From: an uncultured Armatimonadota bacterium
Lineage (GTDB): Bacteria > Armatimonadota > Fimbriimonadia > Fimbriimonadales > Fimbriimonadaceae
Assembly: GCA_903833215.1 (NCBI GenBank)
Contig: CAILEM010000077.1
Location: 1 to 64,000, forward strand
DNA: 64,000 nt
Direction of reading: 5' to 3'
A model generated the notes under the pieces. The model did not search any database and was not told the origin of the DNA. It saw only the letters and a program-made list of their open reading frames with translations. This document shows, one piece after another, positions 34,794 through 43,182 of this stretch (positions are counted from its first letter, which is position 1; every line of letters begins with the position of its first letter). Both the position numbers and the translations under genes were made by a program.

Positions 34794-36109
34794 GAACCCT
34801 GCTTAAGAACGGACGGATACTCGATCCGTCACAAAACCTCGACACCGTCGCCAGCCTCTTGCTGGAAGATGACCAGGTGCTAGGGTTTGGCCCCGAAGCA
34901 GATTCAGCAGAAGTTGACGAAACGTACGACTGCACTGGCATGTGGGTTTGTCCGGGACTTGTTGACCCTCACGTTCATCTTCGAGAACCAGGCGGCGAAG
35001 AGAAAGAGACGATTGTCACAGGCACGCAGGCGGCCGCAGCAGGGGGATATACGACGATCTGCTGCATGCCCAACACCAATCCGCCTCTGGATAATCCAGC
35101 ACTCATCGATTTCATCCTGGACCGCGCCGCCTCACCTGAATCGGGTGGCGTGTTTGTCGCTCCTGTGGGTGCCCTGACGCGCGGGATGCGTGGTGAAGAG
35201 CTTGCAGACCTGGCTGCGATGAAACGTGCGGGAATCGTTGCCGCAAGCGACGAGGCATTCCCAATTCAAAGCTCGCTGATCATGACGCAGGCGATGGAAT
35301 TCTGCGTACAGCTAGACCTGCCGATCATGGCTCATTGTGAGGACACGAATCTCACGAAGGGCGGCAGCATGAATGAAGGTGCGATTAGCGCCATGCTTGG
35401 CCTGAAAGGCATTCCACGGTCCGCCGAAGAGATCGCAGTGGTTCGAAACTGCCTGCTGTCCCTTCACACGGGCTGCCAACTTCACATCATGCGCGTCAGC
35501 ACTTGGGGCGCGGTTGAGATGGTTCGCCAAGCAAAATTCCTTGGTGCGCCCGTCACGTGTGAAATCTGTCCAATGCACTTCGCGTTTGTCGAAGACCATA
35601 TTGGCGAATTCGACACCCGATTTAAGATCCAACCACCCCTCAGGACCCAGGTTGATATTGACCTGCTTGTCCAGGCGTTGGCAGACGGAACCATTGACTG
35701 TATCGCCAGCGACCACTCACCTCATGCTTCCCATGAAGTCGATGTGCCCTTTGATGAAGCGCCGTTTGGGTCAGCTCAGTTGGAGAGTGCCGTCGGGGTT
35801 ACATTAACACTTTTAACCCACAAAGGAATCCTTTCACCGCTCGAAACCATCAACAAACTCAGCACGAAGCCAGCTCAGATATTGAGGCTCGATGCGGGCA
35901 CCCTCAAACCTGGCGAGACACCTGTTGCCCAGGTTTGTGTCATAGACCCTAACTGTGAATGGGTCTTTGATCGCCACAAGACCTTTAGCAAGAGTAAGAA
36001 CACACCCTTTGAAGGGATGCAAATGAAGGGCAAAGCAATGCTCACTTTCTCAGGAAGTGAGATTTACCGCGATGCTTTGTTTAGCGATACCCGCTACAAG
36101 ATCTCCTAA
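34790..36109 (+). CDS. pyrC: Dihydroorotase (type I)
   Basis: PyrC cyclises carbamoyl aspartate to dihydroorotate. The 439-residue amidohydrolase has the metal-binding HVH at 61-63 (VDPHVHLREPGGE), the Ser/Ala-rich NTNPP loop, and IASDHSPH (about 305-312). This is the long class I form found in many bacteria. It starts at TTG 34790 overlapping the pyrB stop (TTGA), with GGGAG upstream, so it is coupled to pyrB. Confidence 0.96.
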   Translation: MRTLLKNGRILDPSQNLDTVASLLLEDDQVLGFGPEADSAEVDETYDCTGMWVCPGLVDPHVHLREPGGEEKETIVTGTQAAAAGGYTTICCMPNTNPPLDNPALIDFILDRAASPESGGVFVAPVGALTRGMRGEELADLAAMKRAGIVAASDEAFPIQSSLIMTQAMEFCVQLDLPIMAHCEDTNLTKGGSMNEGAISAMLGLKGIPRSAEEIAVVRNCLLSLHTGCQLHIMRVSTWGAVEMVRQAKFLGAPVTCEICPMHFAFVEDHIGEFDTRFKIQPPLRTQVDIDLLVQALADGTIDCIASDHSPHASHEVDVPFDEAPFGSAQLESAVGVTLTLLTHKGILSPLETINKLSTKPAQILRLDAGTLKPGETPVAQVCVIDPNCEWVFDRHKTFSKSKNTPFEGMQMKGKAMLTFSGSEIYRDALFSDTRYKIS

Positions 36110-36112
36110 AAA

Positions 36113-36904
36113 ATGCGCCTATCACGCCTAATCTTTCTCGGCTGTGCCGTGTTGCTTGCCGGTTGCAACATGGGTACTTTCCCTGACCCTAATGACCCAA
36201 AGGATGTCGGGCCCATCTCGGTCGATAACCTTTTTGGCCAGTACAACTCGATCTCAGAACTTCTGCAGCAGCGGGTTGGTCATGCCCAGATATCCCAGGC
36301 AGACGCTGACGCGGCACTTCGCGAAGCTGCCGTTCGGCTTTTGAAGGGCTTCAGCACAGAAAAGGTCGAGGCTTCGAAGGCATGGCAAGTTGCACGGATG
36401 ATGATCGATGTTCAGCAATGGGCAAACGCCAAACCCATGCTTGAAGTTGCCGTCGAGTGGGCAAAGACGAGCCACAACGAGGATAGACGTGTCAATGATA
36501 CGCTCCAGTTGGCTCGCGCTCAAGCAAATCTTGGCGACGTATCTGCAGCAGTAAAGACGGCCCGCAAGACCTTCGATGCTGCCCCGGCAAACTGTGCTCC
36601 AATTCCGTTTTCGGTGCTTTACGAAATCGTGCCAGGGGGAAGGGGGAAGGGCCACGACATCGAGTTGGCTAGGCTTCTTGAAGATGCCATTGTCATCGAT
36701 ACGAAAGTTGTGGTTAATACCCAAACAGAAGGGGGAATTCGTTTCTTACAAGGCCGCCCTCGCCGGATGCGGGAATCATGGAACGTCATTCACGCTCTGT
36801 ATGCCGATGCCAAAAGACCAGACCTCGAAGAGAAGGCAAAGGTCCGCCTCTCAGAGATTGGCCGGAACCTTCGTCCGCGTGATGACACGCCGGCCCAAAT
36901 TTAG
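36113..36904 (+). CDS. Predicted lipoprotein with helical repeats
   Basis: A 263-residue exported protein: an N-terminal signal with lipobox LLAGC (Cys 18), a short linker, then an all-helical region (about 60-260) with TPR-like patterns (WQVARMMIDVQQWANAKPMLEVAVEWAK; LARAQANLGDVSAAVKTARK). Likely membrane-anchored and protein-binding. It begins 3 bp after pyrC, so it is cotranscribed with the pyr genes although its function looks unrelated. Confidence 0.75.
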   Translation: MRLSRLIFLGCAVLLAGCNMGTFPDPNDPKDVGPISVDNLFGQYNSISELLQQRVGHAQISQADADAALREAAVRLLKGFSTEKVEASKAWQVARMMIDVQQWANAKPMLEVAVEWAKTSHNEDRRVNDTLQLARAQANLGDVSAAVKTARKTFDAAPANCAPIPFSVLYEIVPGGRGKGHDIELARLLEDAIVIDTKVVVNTQTEGGIRFLQGRPRRMRESWNVIHALYADAKRPDLEEKAKVRLSEIGRNLRPRDDTPAQI

Positions 36905-37000
36905 CCTACAAACGATCATTCGGTAAGGGCTCGCTTCTGCCTTAGATATTTCGCAGGAATCGTGGAACCTTCTTCGTTCGTTATGTATTGTGTTGATGTC

Positions 37001-37029
37001 GGCCCGTCGACCTAAGAGAAATACGGGCC
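37001..37029 (+). promoter_or_regulatory. 5'-leader hairpin of the KKGHMM gene
   Basis: GGCCCGT (37001-37007) and ACGGGCC (37023-37029) pair perfectly around a 15-nt loop, 11 nt before an AGGAG ribosome-binding site. It may stabilise the leader or be regulatory. Confidence 0.45.
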
Positions 37030-37053
37030 TTCTAAGTGCAGGAGAATACTGAA

Positions 37054-37353
37054 ATGAAGAAAATTTTAAGCCTAGTTGTCGTTTCCGCAATCGCCTTGTC
37101 AAGCTTCGCGTTCGCTCAGGACAAGAAGGACCACATGATGGACAAGAAGCCAGCCATGATGGGCAAAATGGAAGGCAAGGGTCATATGATGGCTAAGAAG
37201 GGCCACATGATGAGCAAGAAGGGTCACATGATGGACAAGAAGGGCCATATGATGTCCAAGAAGGGACACATGATGATGAAGAAGGGTGACAAGATGGCCG
37301 CCAAGGGCCACATGATGGAGAAGAAAGGCTCCATGATGAAGAAAGGCGAATAA
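37054..37353 (+). CDS. Secreted Lys/Met/His repeat protein (KKGHMM repeats)
   Basis: The 99-residue product has a signal peptide (MKKILSLVVVSAIALSSFAFA, cleavage before Q) and then consists almost only of the heptad KKGHMMx repeated five times in a row, with degenerate units on both sides. His and Met are ligands of copper and silver. Lys gives a very high positive charge. A related pentapeptide MxKDx repeat family of unknown role exists. ATG 37054 is chosen since AGGAG lies 9 nt before it and it opens the signal peptide. A perfect terminator follows. Metal binding in the periplasm is inferred, not shown. Confidence 0.88.
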   Translation: MKKILSLVVVSAIALSSFAFAQDKKDHMMDKKPAMMGKMEGKGHMMAKKGHMMSKKGHMMDKKGHMMSKKGHMMMKKGDKMAAKGHMMEKKGSMMKKGE

Positions 37354-37363
37354 ATCGCCTTCG

Positions 37364-37402
37364 AAAAACAGCCCGGGGCACGGTGTGCTCCGGGCTGTTT
37401 TT
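37364..37402. terminator. Bidirectional intrinsic terminator
   Basis: AAAAA-CAGCCCGG (37364-37376) and CCGGGCTG-TTTTT (37390-37402) form an A/T-flanked G+C-rich stem. It ends the KKGHMM gene on the plus strand and maf on the minus strand. Confidence 0.93.
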
Positions 37403-37404
37403 GT

Positions 37405-37986
37405 TTAGCCCAAACTTTCCATCGCTTGCTGGAGTTTCTCCGTCGGCAAGCCAATCACGTTTGTAAGTGAGCCATCGATGCGCTCAATAAACTTCTTGGC
37501 TCCACCCTGGCATGCGTAGGCACCCGCTTTGTCGAGAGGCTCCCCCGTCGCCACGTAGTCTTTGATTTCCGCTGGTGTCATCTCTTTGAACGTAACTTGC
37601 GATGTATCGCTCAGAACGTGCCGCCCATCAGCCCATATGAGGCAAACACCGGTGATCACGAGATGGGTTCGGCCCGAAAGAAGACGAAGCATGCGCTCGG
37701 CATCCTTCTTGGAAGATGGTTTGGCCAGTTGCGTAAAGGTGCCATCCTCGTTTGGTATTGCTACGACGGTATCGCCGCCAATGACCAAACAGTCTTGTCG
37801 AACCGCGAAGACTGCCTCTGCTTTGGCTGTAGCGAGCTTGATGGCAGTTTCCTGAGGATCCTCAACAGTCAACGCGTCTTCATCCACTTCGGGGACGAAT
37901 ATCTCGAAATCTTCAACCAGATCGAGAAGGAGATGTTGCCTCCTCGGGGACCCACTGGCTAAGACGACGGAAAGGTTCGAGATCAT
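37405..37986 (-). CDS. maf: Maf-family nucleoside triphosphate pyrophosphatase
   Basis: Maf proteins hydrolyse non-canonical or modified NTPs (for example dTTP/UTP in YhdE-type). The 193-residue product has the opening LASGSPRRQHLL (9-20), IGGDTVV (about 68-74), and GAYACQGGAKKFIERIDG (about 154-171) with the SLTNVIGLP end, all signature segments. It begins at ATG 37986, divergent from the propeller lipoprotein across a small palindrome. Confidence 0.94.
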   Translation of the reverse strand: MISNLSVVLASGSPRRQHLLLDLVEDFEIFVPEVDEDALTVEDPQETAIKLATAKAEAVFAVRQDCLVIGGDTVVAIPNEDGTFTQLAKPSSKKDAERMLRLLSGRTHLVITGVCLIWADGRHVLSDTSQVTFKEMTPAEIKDYVATGEPLDKAGAYACQGGAKKFIERIDGSLTNVIGLPTEKLQQAMESLG

Positions 37987-38000
37987 ATTCTATTAGCTCC

Positions 38001-38020
38001 TGTGGAAAACTAATTCCACA
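38001..38020. promoter_or_regulatory. 7-bp palindrome between maf and the propeller lipoprotein
   Basis: TGTGGAA (38001-38007) and TTCCACA (38014-38020) are perfect inverted arms around a 6-nt spacer, between divergent genes. A repressor operator is a possibility. Confidence 0.4.
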
Positions 38021-38098
38021 TTTCAGGCATTTGTATCGTTCAATGCTATCAAGGCGGAACAAGAGCCGCCCAAACAACAGCATTGGAGGTGCTGACAC

Positions 38099-39166
38099 AT
38101 GGCTAGATTGAACCTCGTCCCAACGATTTTGGGACTAGTCTTTTTTCTCTGCGCCACGGGTTGCAACCACGGGGTGGATTTATCCCCGGATGGCAAAACG
38201 ATTGTCGAGACGAGCGGCCAAGGCGTGACGATTCGCGATGTGAATGGTAAACGACCTGACCTCACCCTAAAGTTTGATGCATCGGATTCCCCAAAGTTCT
38301 CACCAGACGGAAAATCCATCGCAATCGAGCACCAAACGGGGACTATTCTGATTCATTCGGATGGTTCTCGTATGTTCAAGGTACCAGCGGTTAAAGGCCC
38401 ATACGCGTGGCGTCCGGATGGATCTGAGTTGTTGGGTTTCGACCAGTCGGAGGCTAAAGTCATCCATCTGCGCTCGAAATCGATCGTGCGCAAATACAAC
38501 CTATCGATGCAACCTACCATGGCTGCATGGCTTGGAAATTCACGAGACTTTGTCGCAGCGGACTCACATAAGTTGATCGTCATTCATGAAGGAAAGATCC
38601 TGTCGAGACAAGCCACCGGAACGGTCAACTTGGTCGCTTTTGACGAACAACGCCGACGAATACTGTGGTGCGAGATGTTCGACTTTCCCAACATGAAGCC
38701 GTTCCAGCCCACCATGGTGGAGATCCATGCTTCCGATTTGAAATTGAAAAATGTGGAAACCATTTTGGAGCGAACCTCGGCGCAAGACGTCTTGTGCGAA
38801 AAAAACAGGTACGTAATGCCGGTATCGGTCGCGATATCTCCCGACGGTCAGCAACTGGCGACGACTGGCATCGTTTGTGTCAGCAAACCCGGAGTCATCG
38901 AGCGATATGAAGCTCTTGGTGGGTTCAACCAGACTAAGACAACGCCGTCCGTCGAGAGGAAGCTGAAGGCGCTAGAAAAGCAAATAAATCTTCAATCTGT
39001 CTGCACGGTGATCCGACTCGCGGGTCCCCGTCGGATTGCAACGCAACGGTTTGCTCGAGTTGGTACCGACGCCTTCATATTTCCGTTTTGGTCTGGCGAC
39101 AGTCGCGATGTTCGCGTTGTGATGGATCACAAGGTCTACGCCACAACGAAGGTACAGTTCAAGTAG
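38099..39166 (+). CDS. Lipoprotein with WD40/PD40-like beta-propeller
   Basis: A 355-residue exported protein. The N-terminal signal ends in a lipobox-like CATGC (Cys at about 22). Two PD40 motifs are visible near the N-terminus (VDLSPDGKTIVE, PKFSPDGKSIAIE) and a further one later (VAISPDGQQLATTG), so a propeller fold is predicted. GGAGGT lies about 9 nt before the ATG. No enzyme motif is evident. It is divergent from maf. Confidence 0.75.
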   Translation: MARLNLVPTILGLVFFLCATGCNHGVDLSPDGKTIVETSGQGVTIRDVNGKRPDLTLKFDASDSPKFSPDGKSIAIEHQTGTILIHSDGSRMFKVPAVKGPYAWRPDGSELLGFDQSEAKVIHLRSKSIVRKYNLSMQPTMAAWLGNSRDFVAADSHKLIVIHEGKILSRQATGTVNLVAFDEQRRRILWCEMFDFPNMKPFQPTMVEIHASDLKLKNVETILERTSAQDVLCEKNRYVMPVSVAISPDGQQLATTGIVCVSKPGVIERYEALGGFNQTKTTPSVERKLKALEKQINLQSVCTVIRLAGPRRIATQRFARVGTDAFIFPFWSGDSRDVRVVMDHKVYATTKVQFK

Positions 39167-39201
39167 TTCCTTCCATCAAGGCCTCAGCAAGACGTTGAGA
39201 A

Positions 39202-39279
39202 CCTCCACTTTGAACTCAAATTCAGGTGGAGGCAACACGCCCGTTCGTAGATGCCTTAGTTAGCCACTGGGTAACTAAG
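39202..39279. terminator. Two consecutive hairpins after the propeller lipoprotein gene
   Basis: CCTCCAC/GTGGAGG (39202-39208 and 39226-39232) is followed by CTTAGTTA/TAACTAAG (39255-39262 and 39272-39279, 9-nt loop). The first probably marks the end of the lipoprotein transcript. The second lies 47 bp before the aminotransferase start and could also be an operator. Confidence 0.45.
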
Positions 39280-39325
39280 AAACTGGAGCCGGCCGGATAA
39301 GCCACAATACTCTCATAACATTCCC

Positions 39326-40447
39326 ATGCGAGTTCCTTTCTACGATATCAAAGCCCAGTACGACGAACTCCAAGCTCCCATGGACGCCGCCGTGCACGAA
39401 GTTATTGCCAGCGGCGAGTATTCGATGGGTCCGAATCACAATCTGATTGAGAAAGAGCTTGCCGCCCTCCACGGCGTCAAGCATGGTATCGCGCTGAACT
39501 CAGGAACCGACGCACTTCGAATTATCATGGACGCCGCCGGAATTGGTGCAGGCGATGAAGTCATCACCGCATCATTCACTTTTGTCGCCAGCGTCGAGAC
39601 GATCGTGCAGACGGGTGCTCGACCTGTCTTTGTCGACATTGACCCAGCCACGTTTTGCATCGACCCCGCCAAGATCGCCGCTGCCATCACACCGCGCACA
39701 AAAGCGATCCAACCTGTTCATCTTTTCGGTCAGCTGGCAGATGTCGCCGCGATCACTCAGATTGCCAAAGAGCATAACTTGGCCGTCATCGAGGATGCTG
39801 CCCAAGCCATCGGTAGCCACCACAACGGCACCTATGCTGGCAACTATGGCATCGGAGCAGGCTTCAGCTTCTATGTCACCAAGAACCTTGGTGCTGCAGG
39901 TGACGCCGGTTTGATCCTTACGAACGACGACGCAATTGCAGAAGCATGTCGATCCATTCGTGTGCACGGCATGGGTAAGCAACGCTACTACTACGATCAC
40001 ATCGGCTATACCTCGCGAATGGATGAAGTCCAGGCCGCCGTTCTCCGTGTCAAGATGACCAAATTCCACGAGTGGAATGAGCGCCGGGCTCAGCTAGCAG
40101 CTATCTACCTTGATGTCCTTGCTTCCTCCGAACTGACATTGCCGGTGGTTTCCCCCGGCAATAATACGACCTGGCATCAGTTCAGCATCCGCCACGGCCG
40201 ACGCGACGCTCTCCAGCAGTTCCTCAAAGAGCGAGACGTCGCATCGATGATCTACTATCCCGTCCCAATCCATTTCCATGAGCCTTACAAGCACTTTGGC
40301 GAGGGACAAGGTTCCCTACCAGAATCAGAGCGGGCCGCAAAGGAAATCCTTAACTTGCCCATTCATCCGCATCTCAGCGTCGATCAGGTGGCCTATGCGG
40401 CAAAGCTTATTGCTGAATTCTGTGCCAGCGAAACGTCTACACCTTAG
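39326..40447 (+). CDS. DegT/DnrJ/EryC1/StrS-family PLP-dependent aminotransferase
   Basis: These aminotransferases make amino sugars from keto-sugars for surface polysaccharides or glycosylated metabolites. The 373-residue product has LNSGTDALRI (58-67), the PLP-phosphate region, EDAAQAIG (156-163) and the Schiff-base K186 (FYVTKNLGA). The start MRVPFYDIKAQY is characteristic. No sugar dehydratase is adjacent, so the sugar is unknown. Its end overlaps the convergent anti-sigma gene by 11 bp. Confidence 0.92.
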   Translation: MRVPFYDIKAQYDELQAPMDAAVHEVIASGEYSMGPNHNLIEKELAALHGVKHGIALNSGTDALRIIMDAAGIGAGDEVITASFTFVASVETIVQTGARPVFVDIDPATFCIDPAKIAAAITPRTKAIQPVHLFGQLADVAAITQIAKEHNLAVIEDAAQAIGSHHNGTYAGNYGIGAGFSFYVTKNLGAAGDAGLILTNDDAIAEACRSIRVHGMGKQRYYYDHIGYTSRMDEVQAAVLRVKMTKFHEWNERRAQLAAIYLDVLASSELTLPVVSPGNNTTWHQFSIRHGRRDALQQFLKERDVASMIYYPVPIHFHEPYKHFGEGQGSLPESERAAKEILNLPIHPHLSVDQVAYAAKLIAEFCASETSTP

Positions 40448-40733
40448 GCGACTTTTCAACTTCTGTCCAGCCTGATTCGATCGCCTGCCAACGCTCTGTC
40501 GATAATCCATCGTCGGGCGCAACCGGTTGCTTCTCTGACTTCATGTCACGAAGTTGGCGTATTAATGCCGTAACTCGCTTGAGGAAGTTCCCACAGCGAG
40601 TACACCGGGCGGCGTGGTAAAGCGCATACCATCGCATTGCCGGAGGTGCCGTCTCATCTGCGGCTCGGTTGAGCATCGCCTCCATGTGCTTGCATGGTTC
40701 AAAGGAGTCGCCGGAGTCTTTGTGAAAGTTCAT
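40437..40733 (-). CDS. Small zinc-binding anti-sigma factor-like protein
   Basis: A 98-residue soluble protein with the H-x3-C-x2-C core of zinc-binding anti-sigma (ZAS) domains (HAARCTRC, about residues 41-48) and a preceding Cys/His (CKHMEAML). The remainder is a charged tail without membrane segments, so it would be a cytosolic anti-sigma rather than a membrane one. Its start overlaps the sigma-factor stop by 4 nt. Assignment rests on motif plus operon position. Confidence 0.75.
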   Translation of the reverse strand: MNFHKDSGDSFEPCKHMEAMLNRAADETAPPAMRWYALYHAARCTRCGNFLKRVTALIRQLRDMKSEKQPVAPDDGLSTERWQAIESGWTEVEKSPKV

Positions 40734-41314
40734 GATTTCATCTCAGTCGCCTGTAGATCTCGCATGACGGTAAGCATCTGCATACGTGCGCGGGCTAAGC
40801 GGGATCGGACGGTCCCGATCGGGATATCTAGAATCTGGGCTACCTCTGCGTAGGGGAGTTCTTCAACGTCGGCTAATAGAACACATATGCGCTGAGACTC
40901 AGGAAGGCTCAACAGGGCCGTCTCTAAAGGCTCACTGAACGTTCCCTCAAGAATCCATTGATCGGGAGAGGGGATCTTGCTGTTCCAGTTCGATTGCGCA
41001 GCATCGTTGTTCGGGATCATGTCGCCATCCAGTCCGGAATCTGACCGGTTCTGCCTTTTCGCGTAGAGGAACGAGTTTGTGAGGATTCGCGTGAGCCAGG
41101 CTCCAGGATGACGACCGTCAAATCGATCTTCGACAAACGCCCTGTAGGCGGATATCATGGTGTCTTGGACGATATCTTGGGCTAGGTCGCGATCAGTACC
41201 GCACAGTCGTCGGGCGGTCCTAAGGAGCGCACCTTCATACTGCTTCGCAATAGCTGCAAACATGGACCGCTTTGAATTCGACTGTCCAGTTTCTGTCATA
41301 TCCGCACCACTCAT
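40730..41314 (-). CDS. ECF-family RNA polymerase sigma factor
   Basis: The second ECF sigma factor of the window, 194 residues. Region 2 is at about 20-90 (LLRTARRLCGTDRDLAQDIVQDTMISAYRA, with TRILTNSFLYAKR) and region 4 at about 135-185 (LSLPESQRICVLLADVEELPYAEVAQIL, then IGTVRSRLARAR). It forms an operon with the zinc-finger anti-sigma protein (4-nt overlap). It is only distantly similar to the other ECF sigma at 13044, so the two probably serve different regulons. Confidence 0.93.
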   Translation of the reverse strand: MSGADMTETGQSNSKRSMFAAIAKQYEGALLRTARRLCGTDRDLAQDIVQDTMISAYRAFVEDRFDGRHPGAWLTRILTNSFLYAKRQNRSDSGLDGDMIPNNDAAQSNWNSKIPSPDQWILEGTFSEPLETALLSLPESQRICVLLADVEELPYAEVAQILDIPIGTVRSRLARARMQMLTVMRDLQATEMKS

Positions 41315-41406
41315 CGCCCTTCACTCCGCACTACCGAGGCGGACAACCGATGAATACGCGAAGGTTGCCTAAAGTTCCGTCCTTTGAACAGTCTTCCCAG
41401 TTTTTG

Positions 41407-42159
41407 CTAGAGAAGCGTAGCCTGGGAAGGATCGGGCTCCGGATGATCGATATCCTCAAGGGCCTCGAATAGCTCATTGTGGGCTCCTGCGGCGTGCTCG
41501 CCCTCAAGCCGCATTGCTTCATAGAGCACTGCCCCAAGGACTGCGCCAACGCATGGACCAACCAGGTAGATGAAATAATTCGCCAGCGCAGGACCACCTG
41601 CGAAGAGAGCCGGACCAAAAGACCTTGCTGGGTTCATGGATCCACCGGTAATGGGACCTCCCACCAGCACCCCAACGACCACGGTCAGCCCAATTGCCAA
41701 AGCGGGCACGGCGCTGGAAACGCGCTTGTCCGTAGCTACCGAGATGATCACCATCATCAGCAGCGTAGTGATCAAGATTTCAGTGCCAATGTTGCGCAGG
41801 AAGAGGGCTGGATCGGAAGGCACATGAGCCCCACCTGGTCCCATCAACAGCCACGAAGCTCCAGCAGCAAGAACGGCCCCGGCGAATTGAGCAAACCAGT
41901 ACGGAGCCGCATATTTCCAAGGAAAGCGCTTTGCAACCGCAAAGCCCAAGGTCACCGCCGGATTAAAGTGGGCTGCAGATATTGGACCAAGTGCGTAAAT
42001 CATGGCCAGCACGACAAGCCCTGACACGAGTGCGGCGGACAGCAGACTGCCGTCGCCACCCGAACGGTGAGCCGTCGCCGAAAGGGCTGCAGGCGCAAAA
42101 ACGATAAAGAACGTGCCCACAAATTCGGCAACGTATCGCTTGGTCATTCGATCTTTCAT
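41407..42159 (-). CDS. Aquaporin/glycerol-facilitator (MIP) family channel
   Basis: The 250-residue product has six membrane helices and both NPA boxes (HFNPAVT at about 64-70; SMNPARS at 175-181), so it is a complete MIP channel. The acidic tail (ELFEALEDIDHPEPDPS) is unusual. It lies downstream of arsM and arsR on the same strand; aquaporin-like AqpS channels are known in arsenic operons, where they pass As(III) or methylarsenicals. A hairpin and 165 bp separate it from arsM, so it may have its own promoter (TATACT, 42201-42206). The arsenic role is inferred from context. Confidence 0.9.
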   Translation of the reverse strand: MKDRMTKRYVAEFVGTFFIVFAPAALSATAHRSGGDGSLLSAALVSGLVVLAMIYALGPISAAHFNPAVTLGFAVAKRFPWKYAAPYWFAQFAGAVLAAGASWLLMGPGGAHVPSDPALFLRNIGTEILITTLLMMVIISVATDKRVSSAVPALAIGLTVVVGVLVGGPITGGSMNPARSFGPALFAGGPALANYFIYLVGPCVGAVLGAVLYEAMRLEGEHAAGAHNELFEALEDIDHPEPDPSQATLL

Positions 42160-42200
42160 AGGGGAGGGCTAGGCAATCTGAAATTCAGGTTGCTGGCCAA

Positions 42201-42206
42201 GTATAA
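42201..42206 (-). promoter_or_regulatory. Candidate -10 element for the aquaporin gene
   Basis: TATACT on the minus strand lies 41 bp before the aquaporin ATG, in a gap that already contains a hairpin downstream of arsM. No convincing -35 box. Confidence 0.35.
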
Positions 42207-42265
42207 GAGACCAGATTTGCTCAGAAGTTAAGGAGCTTAATAACTGCCAAACATTTGCTCAGATT

Positions 42266-42298
42266 GCACCATGCCATCCATCTCGAATGGCATGGTGC
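42266..42298 (-). terminator. Perfect hairpin downstream of arsM
   Basis: GCACCATGCCAT (42266-42277) and ATGGCATGGTGC (42287-42298) pair over 12 bp around a 9-nt loop, 27 bp after arsM. No U-run, so it may be a factor-assisted terminator or RNA stabiliser separating arsM from the aquaporin. Confidence 0.55.
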
Positions 42299-42324
42299 GG
42301 GACTACCGTTAGAATTCCCGCGTG

Positions 42325-43182
42325 TTAAGCGGCAGGCTTCGTTCCTCGTATGAATGCACCCATGACTCGTCCGTCCAGAGCGGTGCGCTCCGTTTCGGAT
42401 AATCGTGCTATCGCCTCCGTGGAACAGCATGATTGTTCAAGATCTGAGAACAGGTATCGGCGTGTCGGCTCGATCGAAACATTCTCAAATCCGACCGACT
42501 CGAGTCTGGAGATGTAGTCCGTCCGCTCCAATGCCCCAGCAACGCATCCTACATACGCCTCCATATCTTTACGAACGACATCAGGAATTTCGCCGTCGAT
42601 CACAACATCTGAGACAGCAAATCGGCCACCCGGTTTGAGTACACGAATCGCTTCGGCGAGTACGAGGTCTTTATCCCCCGAGAGGTTGATCACGCAGTTG
42701 CTGATGATCACATCGACAGACGCATCGGGCAAAGGAATCTCCTCAATGTGTCCCTTTAGGAACTTTACGTTCTCAGCACCCGCTTCAAGCCGGTTCTTCT
42801 CTGCCAAGGCGAGCATTTCGTCGGTCATGTCAAGGCCGTAGGCAAATCCAGTTGGGCCAACTCTTCGTGCAGAGAGGAGCACGTCGATGCCACCTCCGCT
42901 GCCAAGATCCAAAACAGTCTCTCCTTCCTTTAGAGCGGCAAGGGCGGTCGGATTCCCACAGCCGAGCGAAGCGAGCAAAGCCGCCTCGGGAATTTGACTT
43001 GCATCGGTATTCGAGTAGAGGTCTCCGCTGATCGGATCCGAATCGGAACAGCACGAAGAACCTTGACCGTTGCAGCACGATGCCTGACCATTGCCATTTA
43101 GCACCGTAAGAGCAGCCGCGCCGTATCGGGCCTTTACGAACTCTCGCACGTCTTCGCGATTTGTTAATTGACTAGAACTCAT
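42325..43182 (-). CDS. arsM: Arsenite S-adenosylmethionine methyltransferase
   Basis: ArsM methylates As(III) stepwise to volatile or exportable methylarsenicals. The 285-residue product has the SAM-binding [11 protein letters not shown] (90-100), and the conserved cysteines C163 (SNCVINLS) and C213 (GCVAGAL) that bind arsenic; C75 may be the third. The N-terminus has two extra CC pairs (36-37, 44-45) and the C-terminal part another (252-253), so more thiols than minimal ArsM. ATG 43182 overlaps the arsR stop (ATGA) and is preferred over the frame opening further upstream. Confidence 0.93.
   Translation of the reverse strand: MSSSQLTNREDVREFVKARYGAAALTVLNGNGQASCCNGQGSSCCSDSDPISGDLYSNTDASQIPEAALLASLGCGNPTALAALKEGETVLDLGSGGGIDVLLSARRVGPTGFAYGLDMTDEMLALAEKNRLEAGAENVKFLKGHIEEIPLPDASVDVIISNCVINLSGDKDLVLAEAIRVLKPGGRFAVSDVVIDGEIPDVVRKDMEAYVGCVAGALERTDYISRLESVGFENVSIEPTRRYLFSDLEQSCCSTEAIARLSETERTALDGRVMGAFIRGTKPAA

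Noticed and set aside
37132-37340. Tandem repeat looked at as a possible CRISPR-like array.
   Set aside because: The repeats are in-frame codons of the KKGHMM heptads, without spacers.
37913-38098. Minus-strand frame of 61 residues with a CLKC pair overlapping the maf start.
   Set aside because: The Cys pair looks zinc-finger-like, but the frame overlaps maf out of frame, has only one CxxC and no ribosome-binding site.
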